Positions 1 to 9,262 of a stretch of 61,604 nt of DNA are shown here, piece after piece. Every line of letters begins with the position of its first letter. Position 1 is the stretch's first letter. The notes under the pieces are model-generated. The model was not told the origin of the DNA, searched no databases, and worked only from the letters and a program-made list of their open reading frames with translations. Origin of the DNA: an uncultured Saprospiraceae bacterium (GTDB lineage: Bacteria > Bacteroidota > Bacteroidia > Chitinophagales > Saprospiraceae); NCBI GenBank assembly GCA_937923485.1, contig CALDUE010000076.1:1-61604 (forward strand), given 5' to 3'. The position numbers and the translations under genes were made by a program.

Positions 1-474
1 CTTCTGATCGAGGGTGTGCAGGACGCTCGCAGAAATTTGAAAGTCTCTTGTAATCGGTGCTTCGCACATGCTTTCAAGGCTCTCGATGCTTGCTTTGCCG
101 CATATACCACAGCTGCTGTTGGTGTAGAAATGACGTGCAAAACGATCCCAGTCCATCTCAATGGATGGCTGCAATTCGACCCTGACGATGTTGGGGGATT
201 GCACGCCGTCTTTGTCGCGACAATGGGTGATGCGGAAGAAGTCTTCCGCTGAGCGGATGATGCCTTCAGTAAAGAGGAATCCGACGACGAGTTCGAAGTC
301 GTGACCGGGCGTACGCATGGTAATGGCGAGACTCCGTTGTTCTCTTTTGTGCTCAGGGCCAAAACCTAGCCTAATCTCGAGAGGCTCCTCAACAGCCAGT
401 AGGTCTTGGACCTCTTGGTGAGTGCCGTCTTTGACTTTGATGATTTCCAGATGTTTAACAGCCGGTTTGCTCAT
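1..474 (-). CDS. fdhD: Formate dehydrogenase accessory sulfurtransferase FdhD (partial, C-terminus off window)
   Basis: I translated this from the minus strand; 158 residues are visible and the gene runs off the left edge. FdhD passes sulfur from a cysteine desulfurase to the molybdenum cofactor of formate dehydrogenase-type enzymes. The visible part has the family's N-terminal core (PGHDFELVVGFLFTEGII, residues about 56-73) and the signature SSCGICGKAS, with the two functional cysteines at about 122 and 125. The start is the ATG at 474; mobA lies 60 bp upstream on the same strand, so the two probably form a Mo-cofactor unit. No formate dehydrogenase is visible in the window; it may lie to the left. 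Confidence 0.93.
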   Translation of the reverse strand, partial: MSKPAVKHLEIIKVKDGTHQEVQDLLAVEEPLEIRLGFGPEHKREQRSLAITMRTPGHDFELVVGFLFTEGIIRSAEDFFRITHCRDKDGVQSPNIVRVELQPSIEMDWDRFARHFYTNSSCGICGKASIESLESMCEAPITRDFQISASVLHTLDQK

Positions 475-534
475 GCTTCAAAGATGAGGCAAACTAACCT
501 ACTGATTTGTCAAAGTCTTAAAGACAATTCTCGC

Positions 535-1110
535 TCAAAGATCTTTAAGGCTGTTTACATTTCGGAGGGTCGTGCTGTCCTCGATTTCTACCGTTTTCAC
601 CCGTAATTGGGACATGCATTTGAAGAGCGCATAGTTTTGTTGGGAGATGAACTCTTCGATGCATGGTAATGCGCTTTTGTTCCAGAATGCTGCTAACGGT
701 TCGGCAGACTTTCTTTCTGTATTCCAAGCAGCTACGACGTCATAGGCGGGCGAAATTGCTGTGTGAAGTTTTGCCGAAAGGCGTACATCAAAAGCAGGCA
801 TATCGCAGGCTATGAAAAAGCTAGAGCTGAGTGTTGGATATCGACTTTCTAATGCTCGAAAGCTGGAAAAAATAGCTCCCATGGGGCCTATATCTTCAAG
901 CTCATCGAAGATCAACTGCTGGCCTTTAAAATGACTTTCTTGGTCTTTTCGGCAAGAGATGAATACCTCCTCAAAGAAATGATTCAATTGCTCCAACATG
1001 AATTTCCACTGTGGCTGCCCATTGATTTCCAATGCAAACTTGTCCGTTCCCATGCGGGTGCTGTGACCACCCACGAGGAGGACGGCGATTTTAGGAGCGC
1101 TGTTAGACAA
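535..1110 (-). CDS. mobA: Molybdenum cofactor guanylyltransferase MobA
   Basis: MobA joins GMP from GTP to molybdopterin, giving the guanine dinucleotide cofactor used by formate dehydrogenases and related enzymes. The N-terminal nucleotide-binding signature reads LLVGGHSTRMGTDKFAL, followed by FDELEDIGPMGAI and the acidic metal-binding patch ACDMPAFD. The start is uncertain: TTG at 1110 gives a normal 191-residue protein beginning just before the signature, while GTG at 1179 would add 23 residues without recognisable features. It sits upstream of fdhD on the same strand. One hairpin-element copy (768-781, n=C class) lies within the coding sequence, antisense to it. Confidence 0.88.
   Translation of the reverse strand: MSNSAPKIAVLLVGGHSTRMGTDKFALEINGQPQWKFMLEQLNHFFEEVFISCRKDQESHFKGQQLIFDELEDIGPMGAIFSSFRALESRYPTLSSSFFIACDMPAFDVRLSAKLHTAISPAYDVVAAWNTERKSAEPLAAFWNKSALPCIEEFISQQNYALFKCMSQLRVKTVEIEDSTTLRNVNSLKDL
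768..781 (+). repeat. Hairpin element GTTTTGnCGNAAGn', n:n' = C:G, loop GAAA
   Basis: Reads GTTTTGCCGAAAGG on the + strand, antisense within mobA. The next base (C) extends the stem to GCC/GGC. Confidence 0.7.
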
Positions 1111-1430
1111 AACAAGTAGGGTAGATGTGCAGCACGAAGGTAAGCAAGTGCGCTTAAGACTCGATTTTAAGGTCTTCACGTCTTCTGTTAACTGTGCTAC
1201 ACTAGTCTTATTGAGGCCTTTATAAATTCCTCTGATGTCCTTGTCTTTATCTACGTTAAAGGTGCCAATATGTATTTGTCGATCATTTGGAAGGAATTCT
1301 ACGTTTTATACCCAAACTTGATCGCGTTTGATCAGTTTGTTTTGTAAGGCCATTGATGCAGGTAGACGGGCTGTACATTAGCTTTCGCCAAAACTATAAT
1401 GCCAGAAACAATTATGTAGGATATAGCAGA
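1111..1430. other. Intergenic region between mobA and the GH20 gene
   Basis: About 320 bp (about 250 bp if mobA starts at 1179). Apart from one hairpin-element copy at 1381-1394 I see no gene, RNA or clear terminator. Confidence 0.5.
1381..1394 (-). repeat. Hairpin element, n:n' = G:C, loop GAAA
   Basis: The + strand reads GCTTTCGCCAAAAC. Intergenic, about 35 bp past the end of the GH20 gene. Confidence 0.7.
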
Positions 1431-3119
1431 TCATTGAACGATACATTGCTTTGCATACGTATATCTCAAAGCATCATAACGCCGTGACATATGTTGTAAG
1501 CGGCCATGAAACTTCTCCCAATCTCTATCCTTTTTTGCTGACCATACAACTTCTGAGAGCGCAGTCATTCTAGGCAAAACGTTGTATTCCACTACCTCAA
1601 AATTAGGCATGTACTCGGTCCAAACATTCCCTTGGGCGCCTAGGATATACTTGGTTTGTTCGGGAGTTAATTCAGCGGGAGTGGGTTCATAGCTGTACAC
1701 TTTTTCGAGAGTAGTCACTCTGTTGCTGCCGTTGAGAGGGTCCTTTTTTTGTGCTTCGCCACCTATCTGATTATAGTCGAAGTAGCAATACGCTCCAGGG
1801 GTCATGATCACATTGTGCTGTTGTTTAGCCGCTGCAATGCCTCCTTCAACACCTCTCCAAGACATCACCGTTGCGTTCGGGGCCAACCCGCCTTCAAGAA
1901 TTTCATCCCAGCCAATAATGCTGCGACCGTTCGTATTTAAAAACGCCTCGATTCGTCTGATGAAATAGCTCTGCAGACCGTCCTCATCTTTTAAACCTTC
2001 TTTTTCTATCAAGGCTTGCGCATACGCACTTTCCTTCCATTCTTTTTTCAAAACTTCGTCGCCTCCAATATGGATTAATGTACTTGGGAAAAGCTCCATG
2101 ACTTCCTTCAAAACATCTTCTAAGAATGCGAAGGTTTCCTCTGTAGGTGCAAAAGTTTCTTCAAACACGCCCCAGCGTCTTGCCACTTCATAAGGCCCCG
2201 AATGATTCCCAAATTGAGGGTATGCTGCCAGTGCTGCCGAGGAATGCCCTGGAAGTTCGATTTCAGGAATCACAGTGATGTGTCGCGCTCCCGCGTAGGC
2301 AACCACATCCCGAATTTCATCTTGGGTGTAAAAACCTCCATAAGGCACGTTATCATACGTGTAGGGCGCATCTCGCGTACCTGCTAAGCCAATAGCGGTT
2401 CCTTTGCGAAAAGCACCCACTTCGGTGAGTTTAGGGTATTTCTTGATTTGGATGCGCCAGCCTTGATCTTCTGTTAAGTGCCAATGAAAAGTGTTCATTT
2501 TATGCATCGCTAGTAGATCAATGTATTTTTTCACCTCATCAATGGAGAAGAAATGCCGAGCCACATCTAAATGCATACCACGATATGCGTAGCGTGGTTG
2601 GTCTGTAATTCGAACAGCAGGAATGGTAAGCGTATCGGTAGCAGCCATGCTCTTTTCGATGCTTGCTGGTAATAACTGTCTCAGAGTTTGAATGCCATAG
2701 AAAATTCCCTTAGCGGTCTTAGCTGAGAGGTGAATCCCATCAAATTCGACATTGAGTTCGTATCCTTCTTCAGCTTGAATAGTAGAATCAAGCGTCAGGG
2801 ATATATCTCCTGATGAAGCATTTCTTTCGTCAACAATTATAGATGCACCTTCTCCTTTGCCCAACAGATTAGCGAGGTACTTCGCTTCTTGAGCGAGACC
2901 CGTTTCGTAAATAATTTTTGTCTCTGGATTAACTAAGAAGCGTCCTTTTAAAATAGCCAACTGGTTGGGCTGCGGGATGATATGGTAGTCATCTGGTGAA
3001 TTGCTCACGTTTCGATACGGATGAGAGGAGCAAGAGACTAGAAGGGCACATGCAGCAAGTAACACCAGAAGCTTTATAGCAGCAGCTGGTTTCGGTTCAG
3101 ACAGTCTAAAGAGTAACAT
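1431..3119 (-). CDS. Beta-N-acetylhexosaminidase, glycoside hydrolase family 20, lipoprotein
   Basis: Predicted to remove terminal GlcNAc or GalNAc from chitin- or glycan-derived oligosaccharides outside the cytoplasm. From the ATG at 3119 the protein has 562 residues. It begins with a lipoprotein signal peptide (LLVLLAACALLVSC) and then a GH20 N-terminal domain (PQPNQLAI...). The catalytic TIM barrel follows (RYAYRGMHLDVARHF, HWHLTEDQGWRIQIKKYPKL), with the catalytic Asp-Glu pair in HIGGDE near residue 353. An in-frame start at 3212 would put 31 residues in front of the signal peptide, so I rejected it. The neighbours are also carbohydrate genes, suggesting a small glycan-use cluster. Confidence 0.92.
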   Translation of the reverse strand: MLLFRLSEPKPAAAIKLLVLLAACALLVSCSSHPYRNVSNSPDDYHIIPQPNQLAILKGRFLVNPETKIIYETGLAQEAKYLANLLGKGEGASIIVDERNASSGDISLTLDSTIQAEEGYELNVEFDGIHLSAKTAKGIFYGIQTLRQLLPASIEKSMAATDTLTIPAVRITDQPRYAYRGMHLDVARHFFSIDEVKKYIDLLAMHKMNTFHWHLTEDQGWRIQIKKYPKLTEVGAFRKGTAIGLAGTRDAPYTYDNVPYGGFYTQDEIRDVVAYAGARHITVIPEIELPGHSSAALAAYPQFGNHSGPYEVARRWGVFEETFAPTEETFAFLEDVLKEVMELFPSTLIHIGGDEVLKKEWKESAYAQALIEKEGLKDEDGLQSYFIRRIEAFLNTNGRSIIGWDEILEGGLAPNATVMSWRGVEGGIAAAKQQHNVIMTPGAYCYFDYNQIGGEAQKKDPLNGSNRVTTLEKVYSYEPTPAELTPEQTKYILGAQGNVWTEYMPNFEVVEYNVLPRMTALSEVVWSAKKDRDWEKFHGRLQHMSRRYDALRYTYAKQCIVQ

Positions 3120-3229
3120 GCAGGAAGATATACAAAACAGATTTGATCTACCTACATAATAGTCTGTTTTGATCAACGTACAATCCGTAGCATGGACTTT
3201 AGTAGAGACCACAGCCTTTAGATGATCAT

Positions 3230-5554
3230 CTAGTACAGCAACTTCAACTTCAAATTCTCTTCGGTAACGATCTTTCCTGAATTCGAAATGCTATTTCCTG
3301 AATGACTATTGTTTTTTGCACCCCAGAGATGAGCAATTTCTTTCACGCGGTTATTCTTAAACGTGTTGTTCCTTAGGTCCACGTTGATGATGCCGTAGGT
3401 GTTGATGAGTATTCCGTCCTTCTCTTTCGCACCTGAATTTGTGAAGGTGCTGTTGGTGACGATGAGGTTACCTCCTACAGTTGATTCGTCGTATCCGCCG
3501 CGATAGTAGTCGATTACATTGGCCTGAATGCCATCAAATGTGCAACCATCAATTTTAAGATTTTCGACATTGTACTCTCCTTTGTCCTCTATCTCTTCTG
3601 AGAATTCGAAGCCATTTTGACAATTGCGGAACGTAGAATTATTCAAGTTAATGTGCTCCGAGATTCAATACTTATAAGCCTTGAGTATGTAGTCAAAGTC
3701 TTGTATTTCACATCCTTCAATAGTGAGGTTATATAAGCTCGACATATTCTCTTTGAGACTTGCGAATGCGTACTGTGTTTTAGCGCCAGCGAGAGACAAT
3801 CTTTTCAAAGTCAACTCAGCATTTGGATTAAGCTCAAACAAAGGTGTCTTTGCCGGTCCGGCGAAAGCAATACTTACTTTCTTATCCGCAGAAGCAGACT
3901 TGATTATCAGTGCTTTGGTTATTTTAAGAGGAGTAGAGATCGTGTAGTCTCCATCAGTTAACTCAATGATATCGCCATCTTCAGCCTTTCCGATCGAATT
4001 TGCAAGTTCTTGACTTGAGGATACCCTATGCGTTGTTGGTTCGGCTGAGGCCTTATTGGTTTCGTACCAGTCCGTCCCATATAGTGACCTGTCCAAAATA
4101 GCTGGAGCTGATGCTGGGTGACCGATGATTGCGCCAACAGCATTGTTGTTTTCGCGTGAAGCTCCAAAAAGATCTTTGTTAAACTTATCGAAGCCATATC
4201 CGATATAGACTTCTTCACTTGGGAAGTCAGCAGTAGGGGCGAAAATGTAGTCTGATAATTTATTTAATTCAAAAGATTGAGCGCTTATACCTTCAATCTT
4301 TTCGAAAGCTACACCTTGATTATTTATGACATTATCTTCAAATTGAATTCCGTCCAATTTATCATGCGCGACGACTGGCATGTAATCACCTTTGTCGTTG
4401 TAGATTAAGTTGTTCGCTACTACTATTCTAATCGGTCTCGCTGACCTGATTTCTGATTTCGGAAGCACTTCCGCTTGACTCACATTTGAGCCAACGCCAA
4501 ACTGCAATGGGTTTTTGCAATTGATCCAAGAGTTGTACGCAATCGTTACGTCGGTTACTTGCGTGTAGCGATTTTGAGGTGACTTCGGGATCCCATTCAT
4601 GACAGCAAGCGGACTTCTAAACGCTTCTCCATGAAGGTTGTAGAAGTAGTTATTCGTCACAGTGTGCCCTGTACCAATGATGCGGATACCGCCAACATTG
4701 GTCGAGTTTTCATCTCCAATAAAGTAGTTCCCATCAACCGTGCAATAGTTTCCATGACGTGTAACGAGCGATCCTTCACTTTTGAAGAAAACGTTGTTGC
4801 GAAACTCATTAAAATTCGTCTTGCTAGAGATGACTTCTACCTCACCGTTGCACTCATCAAATAGGTTGTTGGCCACCAAGGTGTAGCTAGGGCTCATCGA
4901 CGTGTAGCTATTTCCCACTTGAATAGTCTCTGCACTCGGACCTCCTTTCGGTGGGCGAGGTCCAAAATGATTATTGGTAATCCTGTGATAATTATTGATA
5001 TTCTGATTTCCTTCAAGATCGACCCTAAGTGTTGGCCCTCGATTAGATTTTCCAGCGAGGTAGCAATGGTCAATTTGATTGTGCTGACCTTTCATGAGAA
5101 TCCAAAGATCGGTTTGATTACGCTGTGGCTTGTTGTAATCCTCGATCACGCAATTGGTAACCACACAATGGTTAGCGACCGTATCCTCAACAGCGAAGTA
5201 AATGACCGCCTTTGAGGGTGAGTAGCCATTCACGAAATGAAGACCGCTAACGGTAACATAATCAGCTCCAAGTTCGATGTTGGATTGACCTTGAAGGAAA
5301 ACCTTACCAGGAGTTTCTGCTTTGATCTGGATCGGGTTGTCCTCCGTTCCGCTTGAAGTAACTTTCAGTTGGACGTCCTACCAAACGCCATTCGCCAAGA
5401 CGATTTGAGCTCCCGGTTGCGCATCGGCAACGGTCATGTAAAGCTCTTCTTTGTCACTGACGGTAAAGGAATCCACGTTGACCGAACCAACGCTAACGTT
5501 TTCGCAGCTATTGAAAAGTAGAAGAGAAAGAACGATGAATAAAGAAAATCTCAT
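3230..5554 (-). pseudogene. PL6 (alginate lyase / chondroitinase B-like) polysaccharide lyase broken by two in-frame stops
   Basis: A single continuous reading frame of 775 codons runs from ATG 5554 to the stop at 3230 and contains two stop codons but no frameshift. TAG at 5380-5378 follows the conserved-looking LANGVW, and TGA at 3667-3665 lies between ILKAYKY and ISEHINLNNSTF. The parts together make a normal-length PL6 enzyme: lipoprotein signal (LFIVLSLLLFNSC), a first parallel beta-helix (VVTNCVIEDYN, HCYLAGKSNRGPTLRV, NNHFGPRPPKGGPSAETIQVG, GSLVTRHGNYCTVDGNYFIG) and a second beta-helix domain (TFRNCQNGFEFSEE to the end). Both stops are one base from a sense codon, for example AAG to TAG and TCA to TGA. 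Most likely a young pseudogene; a sequencing error or readthrough is possible. Confidence 0.85.
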
Positions 5555-5856
5555 GTGTTTGTTTGCGACGTGATTACAGGGCTGACTAAGCACCAATTGA
5601 TAGCCAAGTGCAGTTCCGACACCCTCTAAGCTTAGGATTGCCCACGATGTGGCTAGCCGAACGCTCGAGTTTGCTAGATTTCGCTCTGCTTAACTGGTTA
5701 ACCAAATGTAAGAATTCAGTTGGTATTCAGCAGAGGGCGTGTAGAAGCTTATGGTTTTAAGTACAAGCTTTCGCCAAAACCTCCATTAACCGCGTAAGAA
5801 GCTACTTTTGAAAGGAGCAATACACTGAACTCCGCGCGTGTTGATTTCACAAATCA
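5555..5856. other. Intergenic region upstream of the PL6 gene
   Basis: About 300 bp holding one hairpin-element copy (5767-5780). I see no other gene or a convincing promoter box. Confidence 0.5.
5767..5780 (-). repeat. Hairpin element, n:n' = G:C, loop GAAA
   Basis: The + strand reads GCTTTCGCCAAAACC including one extra conserved base. Intergenic, between the isomerase-like gene and the PL6 pseudogene. Confidence 0.7.
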
Positions 5857-6813
5857 CTATGCGTTTGCCCACAGCTTCTGTATAGCCTGCAGATCTTTTT
5901 TCATAGCATCATAGACCACTTTGCGGTCAACTGTAATTTCGGATTTACCTTTTTCTGCTCCACCCAATGGATACTCCAAATGCAAGGATACGGGAGGGGT
6001 GAGCCCGTAGGCTTTGAGCAGCTTGAAGTATTTGTCGAAGTCTACCATGCCTTCCCCGACAGGGACGTTTATCGGTTTCCATTGATTACCGACTTTTCCC
6101 CACTTGAAATCTTTAAGTACGATAGTCTTAATGCGGTCTCGCAAGAGCTCCAATCCGTTAGTCCAAGACAGACCGCCATCTGCGGTCGCATGCCTAATGT
6201 CGTATTGAACACCGAAGTAATTTGGATCTGCATTTTTGATCAACTCATAAACCTCCCAATATGAGGCGCCGACTTTCGTTCCTGCGTGGTTTTGGTAGCA
6301 GCCGATAATGTTGTTTTGCTTACTAAGGTTCGCTAATTCGTTAACCTGCTTCTGATAGTTGGCGAGCGCTTCTGGCAATGGCGTCCCCTTTGGATATTTG
6401 TACCAATTCGTTCGGTAAAATTCGATTCCATTTTTAGCAGCTGTTGTGATCACATCAACATCGAGTGGGTTCGCAACAGACTCAACACTGGTAGTCATCA
6501 TCCGACATGTGGATCCAGCTGATCGTATGTCTTTGACGGCTTTCGGAAGATCTGTTGCTACCTTCTCAGGGAGCACGTGACCTTTTGGTCTGACGGTAAG
6601 GTCTACGCCATCAAAACCCAGCTCAGCAGCCATTCCGCCAGTCTCTTTGTAGTCCAGAAACTGTAGGTGCTTGGAGAAGATGCTTACGTCGAGTTTGTTG
6701 GGGATTGTATTTCCGCTTCGGCTTAAACCGGGCAAACCTGCAACACTCAGAAAGGGTAGAGTAGAGGCGGCTGAAGCAGCTTGTTTTATAAAATTTCTTC
6801 TCGAGGTATGCAT
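5857..6813 (-). CDS. Tat-exported sugar phosphate isomerase/epimerase-like protein (xylose isomerase-like TIM barrel)
   Basis: 318 residues. The N-terminus is a twin-arginine signal (SRRNFIKQAASAASTLPFL), so the protein is probably exported folded. The rest is an AP-endonuclease-2-type TIM barrel: MAAELGFDGVDLTVRPKGHV, then EFYRTNWYKYPKG, GCYQNHAGTKVG with a likely metal-binding His, YFGVQYDIRHATADGG, and VSLHLEYPLGGAEKGKSE near the end. Members of this family rearrange or isomerise sugars and polyols; the exact substrate cannot be read from sequence. Its position beside the GH20 and PL6 genes suggests glycan-derived sugars. Confidence 0.82.
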   Translation of the reverse strand: MHTSRRNFIKQAASAASTLPFLSVAGLPGLSRSGNTIPNKLDVSIFSKHLQFLDYKETGGMAAELGFDGVDLTVRPKGHVLPEKVATDLPKAVKDIRSAGSTCRMMTTSVESVANPLDVDVITTAAKNGIEFYRTNWYKYPKGTPLPEALANYQKQVNELANLSKQNNIIGCYQNHAGTKVGASYWEVYELIKNADPNYFGVQYDIRHATADGGLSWTNGLELLRDRIKTIVLKDFKWGKVGNQWKPINVPVGEGMVDFDKYFKLLKAYGLTPPVSLHLEYPLGGAEKGKSEITVDRKVVYDAMKKDLQAIQKLWANA

Positions 6814-6978
6814 GGCTGTAAGGTGAAAAGTGTTTATCGCTGTCGCAGACTCAATAAAGGCGAAGGCTAAGCTATAAGCTTTTTAACACTGAGTGTAATC
6901 TATCCAGGGATAGGATAGACGCATAAAAATCCAATTCGCTCATTTAAAATGGTGGTATTTGCTAGGCACAACCTCCAA

Positions 6979-7146
6979 GCTTTTTAATTAAATACAGTGG
7001 ACACTGAGAGCCACAGCGCTAGACGTTGGCCACAGAAGGATGAGTCTATTTTGGGGAACACTTGCTTGTAAGCATGGTGTCCTTGCGGCCTTTACTCTAT
7101 GCACAGTCCAGCAATAATGCGAGATGCTTTGCGATAAAATCATCTT
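6979..7146. repeat. Imperfect direct repeat, copy A (about 168 bp)
   Basis: Begins with the TTTTTAATTAA core, then CAGTGGACACTGAGAGCCA, CTAGACGTTG, and later GTGTCCTTGCGGC and GAGATGCTTTGCGATAA. Copy B begins 168 bp later. The order of conserved blocks is the same in both copies, while the middle 40 bp differ. Confidence 0.75.
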
Positions 7147-7315
7147 GCTTTTTTAATTAACCACAGTGGACATAGAGAGCCACAGAGCTAGACGTTGCCC
7201 ATATAAGTACTAAGTTTGATTGTGACGATCACCTGCCTATCAGCATGATGTCCTTGCGGCTCTTACCCGTTGCGCAGACCCACAGAAATACGGGATGCTT
7301 TGCCATAATAATTAA
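7147..7315. repeat. Imperfect direct repeat, copy B
   Basis: Reads TTTTTTAATTAA, CACAGTGGACATAGAGAGCC, CTAGACGTTG, ATGTCCTTGCGGC, GGGATGCTTTGCCATAA. The CACAGTGGACATAGAGAGCC block resembles purine-rich 'ccacagagg' repeats that I recall from intergenic DNA of many environmental bacteria; that likeness is from memory. Confidence 0.75.
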
Positions 7316-7350
7316 ACTGTTTGGCGTTATAAATAACTTCAAACTTAGCG

Positions 7351-8169
7351 CTAATAATTCGCGAAATATACCCCTTCCAAATTCATAAAAGTCCCATCTT
7401 TTTGATTCAAGTCCAACCGTTCCCCAACGAAATTAGTAGCCGGCAATCCTAGCTCTTTAAAAATACAAGCTGTAGCAGCATAGTCCCAAATACTCCCACC
7501 ACCTATCTCTTTTTTTGGAAATTTCAGCATGCACGCAGGACCATTTTCTAGGACAAGAATGGCATTTAAAACGGATCCTGATCCATCAATTTCTTTTATG
7601 CCTGTCAAGCTTAGCCGCTCTACTTTTTCGTTTAGTATGGCTACAATTTCCTCTGCACGGGGCGTGTCCTTCAGCTTACGATCAGTGACATAAGTGATGA
7701 AGGAGTTGGTATTTTTAATGTTCCAAGGAGTGCCATTCTTGAGAGCTCCGAATCCAAGCGTAGCTTGATACAAAATATTTCGCGTTGGGTCATACACTAC
7801 GCCAATACAAGGTGTACCATCCTTGGCAATGAGCGCAATCGACACAGAAAATCCCGGGCGCTTATTGATAAATGCCAACGTACCGTCCATCGGGTCGATA
7901 CACCAAAAATAAGCCTTCTCGAATCGGCTGGAATCATCATCGGTCTCCTCAGAAAGGATTCCTAGATCATAGGTCTTACAAGTAGGGAATAGGTGAGCAA
8001 GAATAGCTTTTTCGCAGGCGCGATCAACGGCGGTAACGACTTGAGATGCATAGCTCGAACCGCCTTCTTTCTGCTCAACAGCTACGTCTTCATCTAAGTG
8101 CTTTTGAATAATTTTTCCAGCAGCTAGCGCAGCTTTTATAGCTATGTCGGTAAGCTGTGAAAAGTCCAT
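7351..8169 (-). CDS. Inositol monophosphatase-family phosphatase (CysQ/IMPase-like)
   Basis: 272 residues, a Mg2+-dependent small-molecule phosphatase. The metal-binding motifs are present: LSEETDDDS (Glu-Glu), IDPMDGTLAFINKRPGFSVSI (DPxDGT, near residue 91) and SIWDYAATACIFKELG near the C-terminus (WDxAA). The substrate could be inositol phosphate, 3'-phosphoadenosine 5'-phosphate or another sugar phosphate. The gene begins only 2 bp after the stop of a kinase-like gene, so the two are almost certainly co-transcribed and may act on the same metabolite in opposite directions. Confidence 0.85.
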   Translation of the reverse strand: MDFSQLTDIAIKAALAAGKIIQKHLDEDVAVEQKEGGSSYASQVVTAVDRACEKAILAHLFPTCKTYDLGILSEETDDDSSRFEKAYFWCIDPMDGTLAFINKRPGFSVSIALIAKDGTPCIGVVYDPTRNILYQATLGFGALKNGTPWNIKNTNSFITYVTDRKLKDTPRAEEIVAILNEKVERLSLTGIKEIDGSGSVLNAILVLENGPACMLKFPKKEIGGGSIWDYAATACIFKELGLPATNFVGERLDLNQKDGTFMNLEGVYFANY

Positions 8170-8171
8170 GC

Positions 8172-9134
8172 TTAAAGGTTTTCGATTACTTCTGTAGTTA
8201 TGCGCTCACTGTAGCTGTTCAATTTCCAGTGACCTGGATTCCATCCTTTTAGGAAGCGGTGAAAGTCTGCCCAAGCTACGCGGTATAAAGATCGCCATTC
8301 TATTTCTAGTGCATCGTTTCTTATTTCTAAAGCCTCTTGCAAATGAGCAAAGTAGGTGTCGAGTAGTTGTGCTTCCAACCGCTCGCAATCTCTCTCGTCA
8401 AGACAGCTCCCGATGAAGTAGGCAACATCTTTCATACCGCATCCACCGCCAACGTACTGGAAGTCTACTCCTGCGACTTTTCCTGCTTCCGCAAAACAGA
8501 AGTTCGCAAGCTTGGCGTCTCCGTGCACGAAGGTTTTGTACTTACAGGAATTCAATTTTTCGTCGATGAGTGGCGCTGCTTCCCGAAGTCTACCATCTTG
8601 CAACGCTGCTAGTTCATCAGGTCTAGTGGCGAGGTGCCAATACGTACCTAGGTCCCAGAGCTTCGCGGGACGTTGATCTAAATAGCTCGCATGAAATTTC
8701 GCCAACCAAGCCAAGCATTCTGCTATCTCATCCCAAGCGACGCTGTGCTTTCTTAGGGGAAAACCCGCTGTGTTCAAGTCCTCTAACACCATAAGGACTT
8801 CTCCCTCATGTCGCTCGATAGCTAAGCAGTGGGGTAGTCGAGCAGCACTGTCTTTGCTGTAGTGTTCGTACCATGCCGTTTCTACGTCATAAGACTTCAC
8901 TTTCCGTCGATGCCCGATGTCGGTATTCCATCCACGTGGATGCTTATTTGCAGTTGGGAGTTGCACATGCTTGACGACCACGCTCTCTACTGCTGCATTT
9001 TCAAGCTGGATGCGCATGATTTTTCCGTAACCGGACCAGAGTTCTTGAATGGTTTCTTTATGCAGGAGGGCTGTGGCGCTGGTTGCTTGGAGGATGGTTT
9101 TTTGGAAGTGATCGTTCATATAGGAGGATGTCAC
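8172..9134 (-). CDS. Phosphotransferase of the APH/choline-kinase-like family
   Basis: 320 residues with the protein-kinase-like fold of small-molecule kinases: [23 protein letters not shown] (nucleotide-binding region with the Lys), [14 protein letters not shown] (hinge), and the catalytic loop [13 protein letters not shown] followed by [23 protein letters not shown], in which HGDxxxxN and the DFQ metal motif are intact. It probably phosphorylates a hydroxyl of a small metabolite such as a sugar, choline or homoserine; the substrate is unknown. The start is ATG 9134 or 9119. It forms a tight pair with the downstream IMPase-type phosphatase. A partial hairpin element with a 4-nt stem-forming core lies at 8485-8497. 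Confidence 0.8.
   Translation of the reverse strand: MTSSYMNDHFQKTILQATSATALLHKETIQELWSGYGKIMRIQLENAAVESVVVKHVQLPTANKHPRGWNTDIGHRRKVKSYDVETAWYEHYSKDSAARLPHCLAIERHEGEVLMVLEDLNTAGFPLRKHSVAWDEIAECLAWLAKFHASYLDQRPAKLWDLGTYWHLATRPDELAALQDGRLREAAPLIDEKLNSCKYKTFVHGDAKLANFCFAEAGKVAGVDFQYVGGGCGMKDVAYFIGSCLDERDCERLEAQLLDTYFAHLQEALEIRNDALEIEWRSLYRVAWADFHRFLKGWNPGHWKLNSYSERITTEVIENL
8485..8497 (-). repeat. Variant hairpin element, one base shorter (GTTTT + GCGGAAGC)
   Basis: The minus strand reads GTTTTGCGGAAGC. The GC/GC stem and GGAA loop are kept, but the arm is one G short. Not counted in the 24 canonical copies. Confidence 0.45.
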
Positions 9135-9262
9135 GGTCTGTGAGATCTGGAGCAGTAAGCAAAAGCGGGCGAATCTAGGCTGTTTGGGTTTTATCTCCTA
9201 AAGCGCATGAATCTGGGATGCAATTGTTGAAGAGGAGGTCTGCATTGAGATATAAAAATTGC

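Larger units (their letters stand above)
6814..7350. other. 540-bp intergenic region dominated by a duplicated 168-bp segment
   Basis: No open frame here looks like a gene. The region holds two imperfect copies of one segment (listed separately) and an AT-rich stretch next to the start of the isomerase-like gene. Confidence 0.6.

Noticed and set aside
3665-5233. A separate 522-codon gene and two small genes within the PL6 region
   Set aside because: All three pieces are in the same reading frame, separated only by single stop codons; the internal starts are GTG/TTG codons within conserved domain sequence. One broken gene explains them better.
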